Shown one piece after another: positions 60,656-64,000 of a stretch of DNA of 64,000 nt (position 1 is the stretch's first letter; each line of letters starts with the position of its first letter). Under the pieces are notes generated by a model, which was not told the DNA's origin, did not search any database, and was given only the letters and a program-made list of their open reading frames with translations. The position numbers and the translations under genes are program-made. The stretch is from assembly GCF_040270295.1 (NCBI RefSeq), contig NZ_JBELOE010000254.1. The stretch is one strand, 5' to 3'. Origin of the DNA: Catenovulum sediminis. Its GTDB lineage: Bacteria > Pseudomonadota > Gammaproteobacteria > Enterobacterales > Alteromonadaceae.

Positions 60656-62371
60656 ATGAATCGATTTTTATGCTTATTGCCGCTCACTTTTATCGTGTTA
60701 CTCGGTTTAACCGGATGTGAGCCTGCAGATCAAAAAAACAGTGAACAAACACAAATCACGCAAATGTTAGAAGCTGCTTTAGGTAAACAAACTTTTGCGC
60801 GCGCCAAAACCATGTACAACGAAGCGGCTTACATACCACCGCAATGTTATACCAAAACACAAGACGAAAGCGGGCAGGGGCATAATCCGTGTTTTGTTTG
60901 CCATGCAAATGGTAAACGGCCAAATTTTTTCAATGATACTGATTTACAATTAGAGTACGGCTTTACGGCTGAATATACGCAAACCAACCGTTGGAAAAAT
61001 TTGTTTCGTGATTTTTCACCGCAAATATCGAAAATATCTGATCAACAAATACGCGATTATGTAAAAGTTTCAAATTATCTGGATAAAAATGGTGAAATTA
61101 TACTTGCCCGCCAGTTACAACAATTACCTGAACAATGGGATGTTAATAAAGATGGCAAGTGGAATGGCTTTATGCCAGATGTCTATTTTAATTTTGATGA
61201 ACTGGGTTTTGATAGGAATTTGCAAGGTGAGTTTACCGGTTGGCGGGTGTTTGCCTATGCACCGTTTGCAGGAGCATTTTTCCCAACCAATGGTTCGACC
61301 GATGATGTGCTGATTCGTTTGCCTGAAGCATTTAGAAAGAACGAGCAAGGTGAGTTTGATCAGAATGTTTATCGTCTGAACTTAGCCATAGTGGAAAGTA
61401 TGATAAAAGAGCAAGCCATTGATATTAGTGCGGTTGACGAACAACAATATCAAGTTGATTTAAATAAAGACGGTCAGTTAAATATCGCAACACAGATCGT
61501 ATACGACTGGGCACCAAAAGAAAATAAACTGATGTCTTATGTAGGGCAGGCGCGTCTTTTATTTCAGCAAGACAAGATTAACATGGCGGCGGGTTTGTAT
61601 CCAAAGGGCACTGAATTTTTACATACAGTACGTTATTTAGATAGCAATGAACGCGGTGAGACGCAAATGTCGGCGCGCATTAAAGAGGTACGCTATAGCA
61701 AGAAGATTAGCTGGAATAATTATGCACAATTAAGTAATTATGCGCTGAGCGAGATAAAAGAAAAACACGATTTTCCAGAGCGTTTAAGAACCTTTAAAGG
61801 CGATAGTGAGCGCGGTTTGTACTCTGGAATGGGCTGGAAATTGCAGGGTTTTATCGAAGATGCTCAAGGGCAACTCAGACCACAAACCTACGAAGAAACG
61901 GCATTTTGTATCGGTTGCCATTCAGGTACCAGTGCAACAACCGATGGTAGTTTTGCGCTGCCCAGAAAGTTTGCCAACAATCATTTTAAAAACGGCTGGT
62001 ATCACTGGTCTGAAAAAGGGTTTAAAGGCACACCAGAGCCGAAAATGGCAGATGGTCGTTATGAATACACCACTTATTTACAGCACAATCGCTGGGGTGA
62101 TGAGTTTCGCAGTAACCAGCAGGTTTATGATAAATTTTACACGCAAGATGGCGTGTTAAATCAGCAAGCTATAACTGAGCTTAATCGGGATATCAGTATT
62201 TTGCTAGAGCCGGATCTTCAGCGCGCGATGGCATTAAACAAAGCCTATAAAGTGATTGTTGAAGAACAGAGTTACATTTGGGGCCGGCAAGCCATGTTAG
62301 AGCCTGCGGTGAATGTACATGAATTTGTTAAAACAGGTACACCCACAGGTTTAAACGCAGTACTTAGGTAA
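60656..62371 (+). CDS. Diheme c-type cytochrome-like lipoprotein
   Basis: A 571-residue lipoprotein with lipobox LTGC (C21). Two CXXCH heme-binding motifs are 339 residues apart: CFVCH (79-83) and CIGCH (418-422). Two calcium-loop-like motifs of DxNxDG form, DVNKDGKWN (162-170) and DLNKDGQLN (268-276), lie between them. No close family is recognised. An electron-transfer or oxidoreductase role at the outer or inner membrane is inferred from the hemes only. It follows the terminator after the PhoX-like gene by about 70 bp, so it probably has its own promoter, and ends 11 bp from the convergent dnaB. Confidence 0.78.
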   Translation: MNRFLCLLPLTFIVLLGLTGCEPADQKNSEQTQITQMLEAALGKQTFARAKTMYNEAAYIPPQCYTKTQDESGQGHNPCFVCHANGKRPNFFNDTDLQLEYGFTAEYTQTNRWKNLFRDFSPQISKISDQQIRDYVKVSNYLDKNGEIILARQLQQLPEQWDVNKDGKWNGFMPDVYFNFDELGFDRNLQGEFTGWRVFAYAPFAGAFFPTNGSTDDVLIRLPEAFRKNEQGEFDQNVYRLNLAIVESMIKEQAIDISAVDEQQYQVDLNKDGQLNIATQIVYDWAPKENKLMSYVGQARLLFQQDKINMAAGLYPKGTEFLHTVRYLDSNERGETQMSARIKEVRYSKKISWNNYAQLSNYALSEIKEKHDFPERLRTFKGDSERGLYSGMGWKLQGFIEDAQGQLRPQTYEETAFCIGCHSGTSATTDGSFALPRKFANNHFKNGWYHWSEKGFKGTPEPKMADGRYEYTTYLQHNRWGDEFRSNQQVYDKFYTQDGVLNQQAITELNRDISILLEPDLQRAMALNKAYKVIVEEQSYIWGRQAMLEPAVNVHEFVKTGTPTGLNAVLR

Positions 62372-62382
62372 ACTGCGCTATT

Positions 62383-63786
62383 TTAATATCCTTGATAATC
62401 AGGCCGTGCAAGGTTATCAAAGCGCGAAAACTGACCCAGAAACGCAACGTCAACGTGCCCAATCGGGCCGTTACGTTGTTTACCGATAATGATCTCTGCA
62501 ACGCCTTTACGCTCTGATTCTGGGTAATACACTTCGTCACGATAAATAAACATGATTAAATCCGCATCCTGCTCGATAGAGCCAGATTCACGCAAATCAG
62601 AGTTAACAGGTCTTTTATCGGCACGTTGTTCCAAACTCCGGTTAAGCTGAGAAAGCGCAACAACGGGCACTTGTAGCTCTTTCGCTAAGGCTTTTAACGA
62701 GCGAGATATTTCAGCGATTTCCAAGGTTCGGTTTTCGGATAAGCCGGGGACTTGCATTAATTGCAGGTAATCGACCATGATTAGACCGATTCCACCCTTG
62801 TGATCGCGCGCTACGCGTCTTGCACGTGAGCGCACTTCGGTTGGCGTCAAACCCGATGAATCATCAATGTAGATATTGTTTTTTTCTGCCAGCAAAGCCA
62901 TGGTTGAAGAAATTCGCGCCCAATCGTCATCTTCCAGTTTACCGGTACGAATACTGGTTTGGTTTACTCGGCTCAGTGAGGCAAGCATCCTCATCATTAT
63001 CTGCTCAGCCGGCATCTCTAAACTAAACACCAGTACCGCTTTATCAAACGACATTGCCGCATTTTCACACAGGTTCATCGCAAAGGTGGTTTTACCCATT
63101 GATGGCCGCGCTGCCACAATAATTAAATCAGATGGTTGTAAACCTGATGTCATGTCGTTTAGATCGGTAAAACCGGTGGTCACCCCAGTTACACCATCTG
63201 CACCATTTTTCATCGCATCTTCGATGCGGGTGATCGTCGTTGCTAAAACATCTTTTAACTGTTTTGGGCCTTCATTCGCATTCGCTCTTTGTTCTGCTAT
63301 TTTAAAAACCCGGCTTTCGGCTAAATCTAATAACTCGCTACTGGTTCGGCCTTGTGGATCGTAACCGGCTTCTGCGATTTCATTGGCAACCGCTATCATT
63401 TCGCGAATAACGGCGCGTTCTCTGACGATATCCGCATATGCCGTTATATTGGCTGCGCTCGGGGTGTTATCGGCTATTTCAGCTAAATAGGCAAAACCGC
63501 CTACATCTTCCAATAATTTTTCTTGTTCGAGCGACTCAGAAAGCGTAATTAAATCAATTGGTTTGTGTACTTCAACCAATTTAGCCATATGCTGGAAAAT
63601 GGTACGGTTAGCATGGTGATAAAAATCTTGTGCGACCACTCGTTCTGCGACTCTGTCCCAAGCTTCATTGTCGAGTAGCAGGCCCCCAACAACGGATTGT
63701 TCCGCTTCGGCGGAGTGTGGAGCTGACTTTATATCTTCTACAGATTGAGTCGGTTTTTTTGCTTGCCAAGTAATATTCTGTGCCAT
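62383..63786 (-). CDS. dnaB: Replicative DNA helicase DnaB
   Basis: The hexameric 5'-3' helicase of the replication fork. The N-terminal domain (about 20-125) includes PHSAEAEQSVVGGLLLDNEAWD, and the RecA-like ATPase domain (about 190-460) has Walker A ARPSMGKTTFAMN, Walker B LIMVDYLQLM and QLNRSLEQRADKRP. The 467 residues are full length with no intein. alr normally lies downstream; here it is displaced by the plus-strand island. Confidence 0.97.
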   Translation of the reverse strand: MAQNITWQAKKPTQSVEDIKSAPHSAEAEQSVVGGLLLDNEAWDRVAERVVAQDFYHHANRTIFQHMAKLVEVHKPIDLITLSESLEQEKLLEDVGGFAYLAEIADNTPSAANITAYADIVRERAVIREMIAVANEIAEAGYDPQGRTSSELLDLAESRVFKIAEQRANANEGPKQLKDVLATTITRIEDAMKNGADGVTGVTTGFTDLNDMTSGLQPSDLIIVAARPSMGKTTFAMNLCENAAMSFDKAVLVFSLEMPAEQIMMRMLASLSRVNQTSIRTGKLEDDDWARISSTMALLAEKNNIYIDDSSGLTPTEVRSRARRVARDHKGGIGLIMVDYLQLMQVPGLSENRTLEIAEISRSLKALAKELQVPVVALSQLNRSLEQRADKRPVNSDLRESGSIEQDADLIMFIYRDEVYYPESERKGVAEIIIGKQRNGPIGHVDVAFLGQFSRFDNLARPDYQGY

Positions 63787-63887
63787 TGTACTTCTTTGTC
63801 TGCTTGAAACTCGAAAGGCTATTATGCCGCAAACTGACGCGTCGTTATATAGTGGATTTACAGGGCAAAATCATACTCGAATGATTT

Positions 63888-64000
63888 TTAACCAAATATA
63901 AGCTGCTGCCTGATATCGTCTGACCATGCAGCTTGTTTGAGCTTACCCTTTACACTATCTTTTATCGAGCTTAGACGGGCTAAATTCATAGCAAAACGTC
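63888..64000 (-). CDS. Possible C-terminal end of an unidentified CDS (partial)
   Basis: An open frame from the right edge reads RFAMNLARLSSIKDSVKG, then KLKQAAWSDDIRQQLIFG, and stops at 63888. Its composition is protein-like, and it lies about 100 bp upstream of dnaB in the same direction. It does not resemble ribosomal protein L9, the frequent neighbour of dnaB. With only 36 visible codons it may be a chance frame or a short complete gene starting at the ATG. Confidence 0.3.
   Translation of the reverse strand, partial: RFAMNLARLSSIKDSVKGKLKQAAWSDDIRQQLIFG

Overview
The window looks like a chromosomal segment of an AT-rich marine gammaproteobacterium, most likely of the order Alteromonadales (inference). 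The evidence is the gene order nadB / rpoE-rseA-rseB-rseC and lepA-lepB-rnc-era-recO-pdxJ-acpS, an E. coli-type SpeD, a type I-F1 CRISPR-Cas locus, a Lap-type surface adhesin locus and a putative GlyGly-CTERM secreted nuclease. I saw no rRNA or tRNA gene, no insertion sequence and no prophage gene.

Layout. (1) 1-4.6 kb: nadB, divergent from the sigma-E operon, which has a good candidate sigma-E promoter in front of rpoE. (2) 4.7-9.7 kb: a FadR/GntR regulator, then larC-larE-larB and a small NiCoT-like nickel transporter. These make the nickel-pincer nucleotide cofactor, but no larA racemase is present. A convergent ygjV-like gene follows. (3) 9.9-16.2 kb: the lepA to acpS housekeeping cluster, ending at a terminator. 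(4) 16.2-17.9 kb: asnB on the minus strand. (5) 18.3-33.9 kb: a complete Lap-type biofilm adhesin locus in one run: a 2,333-residue adhesin with N-terminal retention module and TAAG cleavage motif, ABC exporter, HlyD adaptor, TolC-like channel, OmpA-like lipoprotein, LapG-like periplasmic protease and LapD-like degenerate GGDEF/EAL receptor. (6) 33.9-37.8 kb: a MalY/PatB-type C-S lyase, a small DUF3802-like protein, speD, and a degenerate HD-GYP protein on the minus strand. (7) 38.0-49.7 kb: a WYL-type regulator gene broken by one amber codon, then cas1, a cluster of REP-like palindromes, cas2-3, csy1-4, a leader with an exact IHF consensus, and an array of 30 repeats and 29 spacers. (8) 49.7-50.7 kb: non-coding DNA of REP-like copies, inverted relative to those near cas1, alternating with 7-bp repeat arrays. 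(9) 50.7-56.3 kb: ydgJ-like oxidoreductase, DUF952 protein, IclR regulator, arfB, DUF1993 protein, VF530 protein, yaiI and alr. (10) 56.5-62.4 kb: a plus-strand island between alr and dnaB with a secreted nuclease, a PhoX-like lipoprotein and a diheme lipoprotein, preceded by a Pho-box-like repeat. (11) 62.4-64 kb: dnaB and a possible gene tail at the edge.

How the parts work together. The adhesin locus is a self-contained c-di-GMP adhesion switch: the LapB/C/E-like exporter displays the adhesin, the retention module holds it, the LapG-like protease can cut it at TAAG, and the LapD-like receptor restrains the protease when c-di-GMP is high. The lar genes form a cofactor factory with its own nickel entry route. 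The nuclease and PhoX-like lipoprotein suit release of phosphate from extracellular DNA, in keeping with the Pho-box-like repeat. The I-F locus appears complete for adaptation and interference, but its adjacent regulator is broken and repeat elements split the cas genes.

The less expected items are the 36-bp palindrome that contains the arfB start codon, the composite REP plus heptamer repeats, the cofactor operon without its enzyme, the amber-interrupted WYL gene and the putative Pho-controlled island. All functional calls rest on reading the translated sequences and motifs; no database search was run.
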